Positions 1-6,792 of a DNA stretch of 25,620 nucleotides are shown piece by piece (the stretch's first letter is position 1; each line of letters starts with the position of its first letter). The translations under genes and the position numbers were made by a program. The notes under the pieces were generated by a model. The model was not told where the DNA came from and searched no databases. It worked only from the letters and a program-made list of their open reading frames with translations. The DNA is taken from assembly GCA_964613675.1 (NCBI GenBank), contig CAZTIH010000029.1, positions 1-25,620 of the forward strand. The letters run 5' to 3'. This DNA comes from DAIUCA01 sp964613675 (lineage in GTDB: Bacteria > Pseudomonadota > Gammaproteobacteria > Competibacterales > Competibacteraceae).

Positions 1-186
1 TTTCTCAATCTACTGATCGCGTTCTTCAGGGAAACCGTGAGATTTCTGAGCGCGCAAATAGCACTTCTGAATGCAAAAGTGCCAGAACTCGAAAAAGGGG
101 GCCTCTCCCAGAAACCTTGTAGGCTCGCCCTATCCTTCCCCGCCATGAAAGACGGGGATTTTGGCCACCTTCTCCCTTTGTCTTGA
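1..186 (+). other. Open frame running in from the left edge, possible gene remnant
   Basis: Frame 1 is open from the first base to a TGA at 184-186 (61 codons). The translation starts FLNLLIAFFRETVRFL and has a short helical stretch (LSAQIALLNAKVPELEK) that could form a coiled coil. The last third runs through the hairpin at 132-163 and has no recognisable protein character. The helical part vaguely recalls the N-terminal coiled coil of some transposases, but I cannot assign a family. It could be the end of a gene outside the window, a gene remnant truncated by a mobile-element end, or chance. Confidence 0.2.
132..163 (-). repeat. G/C hairpin repeat, copy A (IS200/IS605-end-like)
   Basis: Read on the minus strand it is CCCCGTCTTTCATGGCGGGG followed by AAGGAT. 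The arms CCCCG (138-142) and CGGGG (153-157) pair. A near-identical sequence lies at 16905-16939 in the opposite orientation. A G/C hairpin followed by AGGATGTCAA-like bases is what I know from right ends of IS200/IS605-family elements. No tnpA or tnpB gene is nearby, so it would be a solo end or a small non-autonomous relic. It lies about 90 bases past the proX stop in the sense direction of that operon. It has no T-tract, so it is not a classical terminator. Confidence 0.45.
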
Positions 187-249
187 GTCTCCCCATCGCT
201 TCGTTTTGTCTGATCTGCCCCGCAAACCTCAGTCGTTACGATCGACCAT

Positions 250-1245
250 TCATTCCGCTAACGCCGTCGCAATCCAGCTATCGAATGTACTCTGGTTCGC
301 ACTAATCCACCCCGCCACATGTCGTGCAATGGCGTCTGCACTCGCTTCTCCCTGTTGCATCCGCAGATTCTGCGCATTGACATCGGCACTCCGAATTTGC
401 ATGGCCGCAAACAGTCGGGCCGCCGCAGGATGAGCCGTCACCCACTCGCGGTTAGCAGCAATCATTTGATTGTTCACGGCAAACCCGTAATTCGTACCGT
501 CGGGGAGCGCCGTATCCACTTCCCCTTCGTCGCCATAAGACGCGCTAAACGGCACCTGTAACCAGACCACATCGCGTCCAGGAACCAACACACCGCTCAA
601 CCAATAGGGCGTCCAGGTGTAGTACAACACCGGTTCCCCAGCCCGAAACCGCGTAATCATGTCCGCCACTAACGCCGTGTAACTGCCACTATTCTGATTT
701 ACGGTCGCGGTTAACCCATAGGCTTCGAGGTGATGATTGATCGCCCGCTCACAGCCCCAACCCGCATTGCACCCCGTTAAATCCGCAACGCCATCGCCAT
801 TCGTATCAAACACCCTGGCAATTTCTGGATCCTGCAATTGCCCCAAATTGGTGAAATTCAACCGTTCAGATGTGGCTTTATCGACCAAATACCCCTGTAA
901 CCCATTCGGAATGTAGGGACCAAACCGCTGCAATTTCTCATCCCCACCCGCGTTGCGATAGAACTCCCCGTGCAACGGCATCTAGCTATTGGCCATAAAT
1001 GTGCCATCGCCATTCGCCAGCGCCACATAGCCCGTTACATATTCAATCTCTTGTGTGGGACGTACCTCAAATCCCAATTTTTTCAAGGCTTCGGCGACCA
1101 GCAGCGTTTGAAAAGTTTCTTCAGCAATGGAACTTTGCAAAGGCTGCACCACAACCCCCTGTCCCGGTAGATCCGCCATGACCGGCGATCCCCCTAGGGT
1201 CAATCCTAAAAACAGTGCGGTTAAGCGATTAAATGATGTACTCAT
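250..1245 (-). pseudogene. proX: Glycine betaine-binding periplasmic protein ProX, interrupted by TAG
   Basis: This is the substrate-binding protein of the ProU-type glycine betaine/proline betaine importer. It has a signal peptide (about residues 1-24, cleavage near VMA-DLPG) and aligns without gaps to the start of E. coli ProX. The downstream part keeps the disulphide/Trp motif CNAGWGCE (Trp140 equivalent) and YYTWTPYW (Trp188 equivalent). Codon 88 is TAG (982-984), exactly at E. coli mature Trp65, the third Trp of the betaine-binding aromatic box. A single TGG to TAG change explains it. An ATG follows the TAG immediately, but a product from there would lack both signal peptide and N-lobe. 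The gene ends in TGA at 250. It lies 6 bases after proW. Options are real inactivation, a polymorphism, or a base-call error. TAG ends at least two intact genes here, so general recoding is unlikely. Confidence 0.9.
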
Positions 1246-1251
1246 GAGTTT

Positions 1252-2313
1252 TTACGCCTCTTTTTTGCGTGAAGAAATCGGTGTGTCTGCGTGAATTCGT
1301 TCTCGGATACGGTCAGTAATCCATAATAAAAACCCCAAGGGACCGCGTTGATACCAACGTTCACCGCGCATTTGACGGCGATTTTGGCCCACAGCTTGCG
1401 TCAAGCGATCCAAGACAATCGCCAGTAACACAATGCCAATGCCGCCAACGGTCGCCATTCCCATGTCCAGCCTTCCCATTCCCCGTAATACCATTTGGCC
1501 CAATCCCCCCACCGCAATCATCGACCCAATTACCGCCATGGACAGCGCTAACATCAATGTTTGGTTGACGCCCGCCATCAGCGTGGGAAGTGCCAAAGGA
1601 AGCTGTACTTTGAAGAGCAGTTGCAGCTCAGAGGCCCCAAAGGCCCGTGCCGCCTCCACTAAATCTTCCGAAACTTGGCGAATCCCCAGGGTCGTTAGGC
1701 GAATAATGGGAGGGAGCGCAAAAATGATGGTGACAATCACCCCCGGTACATTCCCAATCCCAAAAAGCATCACGACCGGCACTAAGTACACAAAAGGCGG
1801 CGTCGTTTGCATGGCATCGAGCAGGGGTCTTAGAAACTGGTTGAACCGTTCGTAACGGGCCGCCAATAGCCCCAACGGCAACCCGATCGTCAAACAAAAC
1901 ACCAGCGCCGTCACGACGAGGGCCATCGTCAACATGGCCTGTTGCCACGCCCCAATCAGTCCAATGCCCAGGAGCGCAATAAACACGGTAAGGCCCGTCC
2001 GCCGATCGGCAATTTGCCACGCCAACAAGCTCACCATCACAAGCACCCCAAGGGCGGGAAGCCCCTGAAAGAGATGGATCATTTGTTCAAGTACCCCGTC
2101 CACGGGCCACCGAATCGCCTGAAAAATCGGGCGAAATTGTTGAACGACGACCTGAAGCCCACTCTCCACCCATTCGTCCATGGGAATCCACGCTTGATCG
2201 AATGGATTTAGCCAGTCGATCGCAGGAGGCGGCGGGGCCACTTCTGTTGATAACCAATCTGGCGCGGGCGCATCAGGCGCGGTGGCCCACGGGTTGTCGG
2301 TGTTTTCAGTCAT
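1252..2313 (-). CDS. proW: Glycine betaine ABC transporter permease ProW
   Basis: Inner-membrane permease of the ProU betaine importer, 353 residues against about 354 in E. coli. The soluble N-terminal stretch (about 1-90) is typical of ProW. It is followed by several hydrophobic segments (about 90-310). The EAA loop that docks on the ATPase is visible near residue 220 as EAARAFGASELQLLFKVQLP. The start has a good ribosome site, AGGAGG about 8 bases upstream of the ATG. The start overlaps the proV stop by 8 bases, which suggests translational coupling in the order proV-proW-proX. Unlike its two neighbours, this frame is intact over its whole length. Confidence 0.95.
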   Translation of the reverse strand: MTENTDNPWATAPDAPAPDWLSTEVAPPPPAIDWLNPFDQAWIPMDEWVESGLQVVVQQFRPIFQAIRWPVDGVLEQMIHLFQGLPALGVLVMVSLLAWQIADRRTGLTVFIALLGIGLIGAWQQAMLTMALVVTALVFCLTIGLPLGLLAARYERFNQFLRPLLDAMQTTPPFVYLVPVVMLFGIGNVPGVIVTIIFALPPIIRLTTLGIRQVSEDLVEAARAFGASELQLLFKVQLPLALPTLMAGVNQTLMLALSMAVIGSMIAVGGLGQMVLRGMGRLDMGMATVGGIGIVLLAIVLDRLTQAVGQNRRQMRGERWYQRGPLGFLLWITDRIRERIHADTPISSRKKEA

Positions 2314-3439
2314 TTTCGGAACCTCCTCGGTCGAGGGCTTCGAGCAGGCGGGATTTGCTAATTACCCCGCAGTAACGGCCCTGTTCATCGACGACGGGCA
2401 ACCCACAAGGTGCTGCCGCCACATCGCTTAAAATTTCGTTGAGCGACTGAGATTTTTGTAAGACGCCAATTTGGGGTAAACAAGCCTCGGTGAGTTTGGC
2501 ATCGGTTCTGTGCCGCAACTTCGTGAGCGTGTCCACACTGACGACGCCGTGAAAAACGCCTTTTGGATCAACGATGTAACCAAAATCGCGGTCGTGTTCT
2601 TTAAGCCGCTGAAGGGCCGTCGGAATGCCCGTGCCGTGACGGTCGATGACGGTCACCTGCTGTTTACGCGCAATATCTCCTGCCGTGAGGAGCGCACTCA
2701 CATTCACGCCCCGAAAAAAAGTGCGCACATAGTCGTCAATGGGCTGACGAATGAGTTCATCGGGCGTTCCAATTTGCACAATATTCCCGCCTTCCATGAT
2801 GGCAATTCGGTCGCCAATGCGAACCGCTTCATCGACATCGTGAGAAATAAACACAATGGTTCGCTGATGCTGGCTTTGGAGCTTCAACAGTTCTTCTTGC
2901 ATCTCACAGCGAATGAGTGGATCGAGGGCGGAAAACGCTTCGTCCATCAACAAAATTTCGGGGTCATTGGCCAAGGCACGCGCCAATCCCACGCGCTGTT
3001 TCATCCCTCCGGACATTTCATCTGGATAGGCGTTGGCCCAATCGGCAAGCCCTACCTGATCCAACGCGACGAGGGCCCGTTCATGGCGCTCCGTGGGTTT
3101 CATGCCGCCAAACGCTAGACCCATTGCCGCATTTTCGAGGGCGGTGAGGTGGGGCATCAGTGCAAAGGATTGAAAAACCATGGCCATTTCTCGACGACGT
3201 AACTCGCGTAATTCGCGGTCGGACAATTTCAAAATATCGCGACCGTTGACCAGAATGGCGCCATAACTCGGTTCAATTAAACGGTTTAATAAACGCACTA
3301 AGGTGGATTTTCCCGACCCCGACAATCCCATCACGACAAAGATTTCCCCCTGATTGACGGTAAATTCAGCGCGATTCACGCCGATGGTTTGGGCCGTTTC
3401 CTGGAAAATGGTTTGTTTATCAATGCCTTGGGAGAGCAT
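2306..3439 (-). CDS. proV: Glycine betaine ABC transporter ATPase ProV, start region frameshifted
   Basis: ATP-binding subunit of the ProU importer. Visible motifs are Walker A GLSGSGKST, signature SGGMKQRVGLARAL, Walker B LLMDEAFSALD, the switch His in FISHD, and a C-terminal pair of CBS domains (about 260-377) that sense ionic strength in characterised homologues. The first in-frame ATG (3439) gives 377 residues. Coding homology continues upstream, though: codons 3440-3502 read KIVVKELTKVFGNQPKVALE, matching the ProV N-terminus, with no ATG, GTG or TTG in that frame. An ATG at 3504 is one base out of frame. Adding one A to the A5 run at 3496-3500 would give MEKIVVKELTK and about 399 residues, the normal ProV length. 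As written, the 3504 ATG reads only 8 codons. The cause is either real decay or a homopolymer error. Confidence 0.88.
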   Translation of the reverse strand: MLSQGIDKQTIFQETAQTIGVNRAEFTVNQGEIFVVMGLSGSGKSTLVRLLNRLIEPSYGAILVNGRDILKLSDRELRELRRREMAMVFQSFALMPHLTALENAAMGLAFGGMKPTERHERALVALDQVGLADWANAYPDEMSGGMKQRVGLARALANDPEILLMDEAFSALDPLIRCEMQEELLKLQSQHQRTIVFISHDVDEAVRIGDRIAIMEGGNIVQIGTPDELIRQPIDDYVRTFFRGVNVSALLTAGDIARKQQVTVIDRHGTGIPTALQRLKEHDRDFGYIVDPKGVFHGVVSVDTLTKLRHRTDAKLTEACLPQIGVLQKSQSLNEILSDVAAAPCGLPVVDEQGRYCGVISKSRLLEALDRGGSEND

Positions 3440-3504
3440 TTCTAAAGCGACTTTCGGTTGATTGCCGAAGACTTTAGTTAATTCTTTAACGACGATTTTT
3501 CCAT

Positions 3505-3803
3505 AAACTCAAGCTAATTCATTGACTAAAAGTGAAAATTCAATTAGCCCCAAGCTCTAGCACAATTCAAACCCTGTCATTTCGTTATTGAAGCCCCCAA
3601 TAGAAATTATCGTTTTATCTGCAACAGCCTTAATTGCAAAATTCGACTGTTTTTAGGGCGAAAAATCGCGTAAGGCAATTAAAACGCCAATCAAATAAAC
3701 CACATGGGTAAAAATTTTTGCAAAAAAACAACATTTCCCTATTCACCTTGTTGCGCACTCCCGAGAACAGTTTGGGGTATATTTCGCGACCTGTTTACCG
3801 CTC
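3505..3803. other. AT-rich intergenic region between divergent proV and the Sel1-like gene
   Basis: About 300 bases with clearly higher A+T than the flanking genes. No convincing ORF is present on either strand. It must hold the promoter of the proVWX operon (minus) and that of the gene at 3804 (plus). TATATT at 3778-3783 could be a -10 box for the plus gene, but no -35 sits at usual spacing (TTGCGC at 3751 is 21 bases away). Poly-A/T tracts around 3715-3735 suggest bent DNA. I cannot call exact promoters. Confidence 0.4.
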
Positions 3804-4976
3804 ATGGTCGTTGTTAACCTCATGCGCATCCTGGTTGCCATCACCCTTTTTAGTATGACTTCTCTGACTTGGGGGGCATTGGAACGCGGTTTTGATGCCC
3901 TCGAACAGGGGGATTTTGCAACCGCCCATCACGCCCTATTGATCGCCGCGCAACAGGGGGAGGGCTTGGCGCAGTACTGGTTGGGACGCTTGTACCGTAA
4001 CGGGCGCGGTGTGACTCAGAACTTTGTTGAGGCACACCGGTGGTTTAATTTAGCCGCCGCTCAAGGGCTTGCGGTCGCTGCCCAGGCCCGTGACCAACTC
4101 GCCTTGTCGATGTCCCCGACCCAAATTGCCGACGCCCAACAGTTAGCGTTATCGCCGCAATTGTCGGCTTCGCCTCGTTTAGCGCCGTCAGAAGGGTTAG
4201 TGGCAAGGGTGCAACTCGCGCTACGGCGATTGGGACACGACGTCGAGGTTAATGGGCAACTCGATGCAGTGACTCAGCAACTCATTCGCCGTTACCAAAT
4301 CGGGGCCGGCGACATCGACGATGGTTTGCCGTCGGAAAATTTAGTGCAACAACTCAATGCTTCGCGCCCCCAAATCGAGGCCGCCAGCGCGCTTCCTCAA
4401 CCGCCACCCAATCTCCAACAGTGGCGACGGGTTCTGCTGGAAGATCAGTTTAGCGATGGCAATTTTTCGGAAAATCCCCCGTGGCGCGTAGTGACAGGGA
4501 ATTTTTGGGTGGAACGGGGCGCGGGATTGCGAACCGATGCCCGCATTGACCCCCGCGTCGCAGAAATTTACACCCCTCAGTCACTCCCCAATGCCTTCTT
4601 GATCGAGGTGCTCGTGAGCGCACGCCAACACCAAGGGAGATTGGAAATTGGACCCTATCGAGGGGAACAGCGGCAGGGCGGGTATCGGCTGTATTACAGT
4701 CCCGGCGACACGGGAAGCCTGTGGCTAGTCCACTTTGATGGACGCGCGAGTCAAGTATTGGCACGAACGCAACGCAAACTCGACATCATTAACGACCGCC
4801 GTCATCAACTGCTCTGGACGCGCACCACCGACGGCGAAATGGTGATTCAAGTCAACGGCGTCGAGATGCTGCGCGTCCGCGATCTACGGTCAGCGGATAC
4901 CTTTGATGGTCTAGTGCTGACCAATCGCGGCGGTGATTTTGGAATTTGGGAAGTTCGCGTGAAAGGCGCATTTTGA
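3804..4976 (+). CDS. Secreted Sel1-repeat / peptidoglycan-binding-like / beta-sandwich protein
   Basis: 390 residues, no gene name recognised. An N-terminal signal peptide ends near LTWGA. Met7 (3822) gives the cleaner signal MRILVAITLFSM, and neither start has a clear ribosome site. Residues about 25-95 hold Sel1-type helical repeats (AQYWLGRLYRNGRGV, then EAHRWFNLAAAQG). Residues about 130-175 (VQLALRRLGHDVEVNGQLD) resemble a PG_binding_1 fold. A Pro/Gln linker follows, and about 210-390 looks like an all-beta, LamG/DUF1080-like sandwich opening with WRRVLLEDQFSDG. All this points to an envelope protein that binds cell wall or glycan. No catalytic motif is evident. A DUF1080-like module in this position need not be enzymatic. 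The acidic small gene follows 66 bases downstream on the same strand. Confidence 0.75.
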   Translation: MVVVNLMRILVAITLFSMTSLTWGALERGFDALEQGDFATAHHALLIAAQQGEGLAQYWLGRLYRNGRGVTQNFVEAHRWFNLAAAQGLAVAAQARDQLALSMSPTQIADAQQLALSPQLSASPRLAPSEGLVARVQLALRRLGHDVEVNGQLDAVTQQLIRRYQIGAGDIDDGLPSENLVQQLNASRPQIEAASALPQPPPNLQQWRRVLLEDQFSDGNFSENPPWRVVTGNFWVERGAGLRTDARIDPRVAEIYTPQSLPNAFLIEVLVSARQHQGRLEIGPYRGEQRQGGYRLYYSPGDTGSLWLVHFDGRASQVLARTQRKLDIINDRRHQLLWTRTTDGEMVIQVNGVEMLRVRDLRSADTFDGLVLTNRGGDFGIWEVRVKGAF

Positions 4977-5030
4977 ACGAACCTAAAATCTCGACTTTTG
5001 TCCTGTTAATTTCCCTAATGTGGCCCAAAT

Positions 5031-5036
5031 GAGGAG
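5031..5036 (+). promoter_or_regulatory. Strong ribosome binding site of the acidic small gene
   Basis: GAGGAG lies 6 bases before the ATG at 5043. This near-ideal Shine-Dalgarno sequence is the main reason to accept the short low-complexity frame downstream as a real gene. Confidence 0.75.
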
Positions 5037-5042
5037 CTTTTT

Positions 5043-5276
5043 ATGCTGACTTGGCAAGATTCCCAATTCGTGACCCCTTCGCCGTTACCGTTCTGGTGTG
5101 CGCGGGACGACGAGGAGGAAGATTTCGACGATGAGGATTTTGAGGAAGATTTTGAGGAGGACTTCGGCGATGATTTTGACGAAGAGGACTTCGATGAGGA
5201 GGAGGACGAAGACTTCGACGATGATCTCACCACCGAGGATTACGACGAAGATTTAGAAGATGAAGACGACATGTAA
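5043..5276 (+). CDS. Small, extremely acidic Phe-spaced protein of unknown function
   Basis: 77 residues. The first 21 (MLTWQDSQFVTPSPLPFWCAR) are ordinary. Of the remaining 56, I count 42 Asp/Glu, and there is no Lys and one Arg in the whole protein, giving a net charge near -42. Aromatic or aliphatic residues punctuate the acidic tract at 28, 33, 37, 41, 45, 50, 58, 62, 67 and 71, mostly every 4-5 residues (EEDF-type units). There is no signal peptide or membrane segment. A strong GAGGAG site and a following terminator argue that it is expressed. Possible roles are cation binding, nucleic-acid mimicry, or a disordered chaperone-like tail, but nothing in the sequence decides between them. 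It may be cotranscribed with the gene at 3804. Confidence 0.7.
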   Translation: MLTWQDSQFVTPSPLPFWCARDDEEEDFDDEDFEEDFEEDFGDDFDEEDFDEEEDEDFDDDLTTEDYDEDLEDEDDM

Positions 5277-5315
5277 AAACCACATGAATTAATCTGCGCA
5301 AAACCATCATTTTTA

Positions 5316-5345
5316 GGGGCACGAGTTAAGTGCCCCATTGTTTTT
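5316..5345 (+). terminator. Rho-independent terminator after the acidic gene
   Basis: GGGGCAC (5316-5322), a 7-base loop, then GTGCCCC (5330-5336) form a perfect 7-bp stem, followed by ATTGTTTTT. The T-run is on the plus side only, so it serves the 3804-5276 transcription unit. It sits just before the convergent glyA stop. Confidence 0.75.
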
Positions 5346-5349
5346 GCAA

Positions 5350-6615
5350 TTAACGGGCAAATGCGCCGTTCGGGCCATACACCGGAAATTGCCGACACAA
5401 TGCCGTCACTTGTTCACGCACCCGTTGAATCGTCGATTCGTCCATGTGATCGAGCACATCGCAAATCCAATGCGCTACCTGTTTCGCTTCCGTTTCCCCA
5501 AACCCCCGAGTGGTGATCGCAGGGCTACCAATCCGAATGCCACTTGTCACAAAGGGCGATTGCGGGTCATTGGGCACAGCGTTTTTGTTGACCGTGATAT
5601 GGGCCTGACCTAACGCCGCGTCGGCCGCTTTTCCGGTAAGTTTCTGCGCCACTAAATCCACCAGTAACAGATGGTTTTCCGTCCCACCAGACACCACTTT
5701 GTACCCCCGTTCCAGGAGAACGCCCGCCATCGCCTTTGCGTTATCGACGACTTTTTGCTGATACGCCTTGAAGCTGGGATCCAAGGCTTCCTTGAACGCC
5801 ACCGCCTTCGCTGCAATGACATGCATGAGAGGACCGCCTTGGTTGCCCGGAAATACCATTGAATTCAACTTTTTGTGGAGTGCTTCATTTGGCCCCGCCA
5901 AAATAATCCCGCCCCTTGGACCTCGAAGCGTTTTATGGGTGGTGGAGGTGACGACATCCGCATACCCCAAAGGACTCGGATAGTGACCACTCGCTACTAA
6001 CCCGGCAAAGTGCGCCATATCTACCACCAAGTACGCGCCCACGGCATCGGCGATTTGTCGAAACCGCGCAAAGTCCAAAATCTGCGAGTAGGCCGAAAAC
6101 CCCGCAATGATCATTTTGGGACGACATTCTTCGGCGATTTGCGCGACTTGATCGTAATCAATCAACCCCTCGTCGTTGATGCCATAGCTGACAGCCCGAT
6201 AAAGCTTACCGGAAAAATTGACTGCTGCACCGTGGGTTAGATGACCACCATGCGCCAGGCTCATCCCCAAAATAGTGTCTCCCGCGTCGAGCAACGCCAT
6301 GAAAACCGCAGCGTTGGCCTGTGAACCGGAATGGGGTTGCACATTGGCATAACTTGCGTTGAATAGCTGTTTCGCCCGTTCGATGGCGAGTTTTTCCGCG
6401 ACATCTACAAATTCGCAGCCCCCGTAATATCGCTTCCCCGGATAACCCTCGGCGTACTTGTTGGTCAGCACCGACCCCTGCAACGCCATCACGCGGGGAC
6501 TAGCATAATTTTCGGACGCGATGAGTTCGATGTGATCTTCTTGCCGTTGCGTCTCTTGCTGAACAGCTTGGGCCAACTCGGGATCGAATTGGGCGAGTTC
6601 GGTTAATGACATCAT
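5350..6615 (-). CDS. glyA: Serine hydroxymethyltransferase
   Basis: PLP enzyme that converts serine plus tetrahydrofolate to glycine and methylene-THF. 421 residues against about 417 in E. coli. Visible motifs are HIELIASENYAS near the N-terminus, YAEGYPGKRYYGG, QPHSGSQANAAV, and the PLP-lysine segment VTSTTHKTLRGPRGG. All expected regions are intact. Two ATGs are adjacent. AGGAG (6620-6624) is 4 bases from the first and 7 from the second (6612), so MSLTELAQ may be the true N-terminus. The gene follows purL on the same strand after 177 bases, a sensible pairing because purine synthesis consumes one-carbon units and glycine. It converges on the acidic gene. Confidence 0.97.
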   Translation of the reverse strand: MMSLTELAQFDPELAQAVQQETQRQEDHIELIASENYASPRVMALQGSVLTNKYAEGYPGKRYYGGCEFVDVAEKLAIERAKQLFNASYANVQPHSGSQANAAVFMALLDAGDTILGMSLAHGGHLTHGAAVNFSGKLYRAVSYGINDEGLIDYDQVAQIAEECRPKMIIAGFSAYSQILDFARFRQIADAVGAYLVVDMAHFAGLVASGHYPSPLGYADVVTSTTHKTLRGPRGGIILAGPNEALHKKLNSMVFPGNQGGPLMHVIAAKAVAFKEALDPSFKAYQQKVVDNAKAMAGVLLERGYKVVSGGTENHLLLVDLVAQKLTGKAADAALGQAHITVNKNAVPNDPQSPFVTSGIRIGSPAITTRGFGETEAKQVAHWICDVLDHMDESTIQRVREQVTALCRQFPVYGPNGAFAR

Positions 6616-6679
6616 AGGTCTCCTGAAAAAGGAAAAGAGAGGAATAGTAACGGATTAGACGCCGTTTGCAGCGAATCGG

Positions 6680-6713
6680 CCCCACGAACTACCGTGAAAA
6701 CGCACCGTGGGGG
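6680..6713. repeat. Inverted repeat between purL and glyA
   Basis: CCCCACG (6680-6686) and CGTGGGG (6706-6712) form 7-bp arms with a 19-base loop, and ACCGTG is repeated inside. It lies in the 177-base purL-glyA spacer (minus strand). It has no T-tract. It could be an operator, an attenuator-like hairpin in the glyA leader, or chance. It does not fit the PurR consensus as I know it. Confidence 0.3.
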
Positions 6714-6792
6714 ATTTGGATCCACCGCAATTTTCTTCGTGCCCCGCACGCCTAATTCAGCCCTCGTCCGATGTGGCAAAGGCAAGCTCTCC

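Noticed and set aside
132..163. Hairpin A as the rho-independent terminator of proVWX
   Set aside because: It lies about 90 bases past the stop and has no T-tract. It also matches the hairpin at 16905, which suggests a dispersed repeat.
250..981. Treating the second half of proX as a separate gene from its ATG
   Set aside because: It would lack signal peptide and N-lobe, has no ribosome site, and is collinear in frame with the first half.
982..984. Genome-wide recoding of TAG to an amino acid
   Set aside because: TAG cleanly ends the CopD-like gene (10735) and the barrel gene (25447) at natural C-termini.
5015..5233. Minus-strand Ser/Lys-rich frame of 72 codons
   Set aside because: It is the antisense image of the Asp/Glu repeats of the acidic gene (GA-rich codons read backwards). 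It has no ribosome site.
6680..6713. PurR operator upstream of glyA
   Set aside because: The inverted repeat does not match the PurR consensus core, so it is kept only as an unassigned hairpin.
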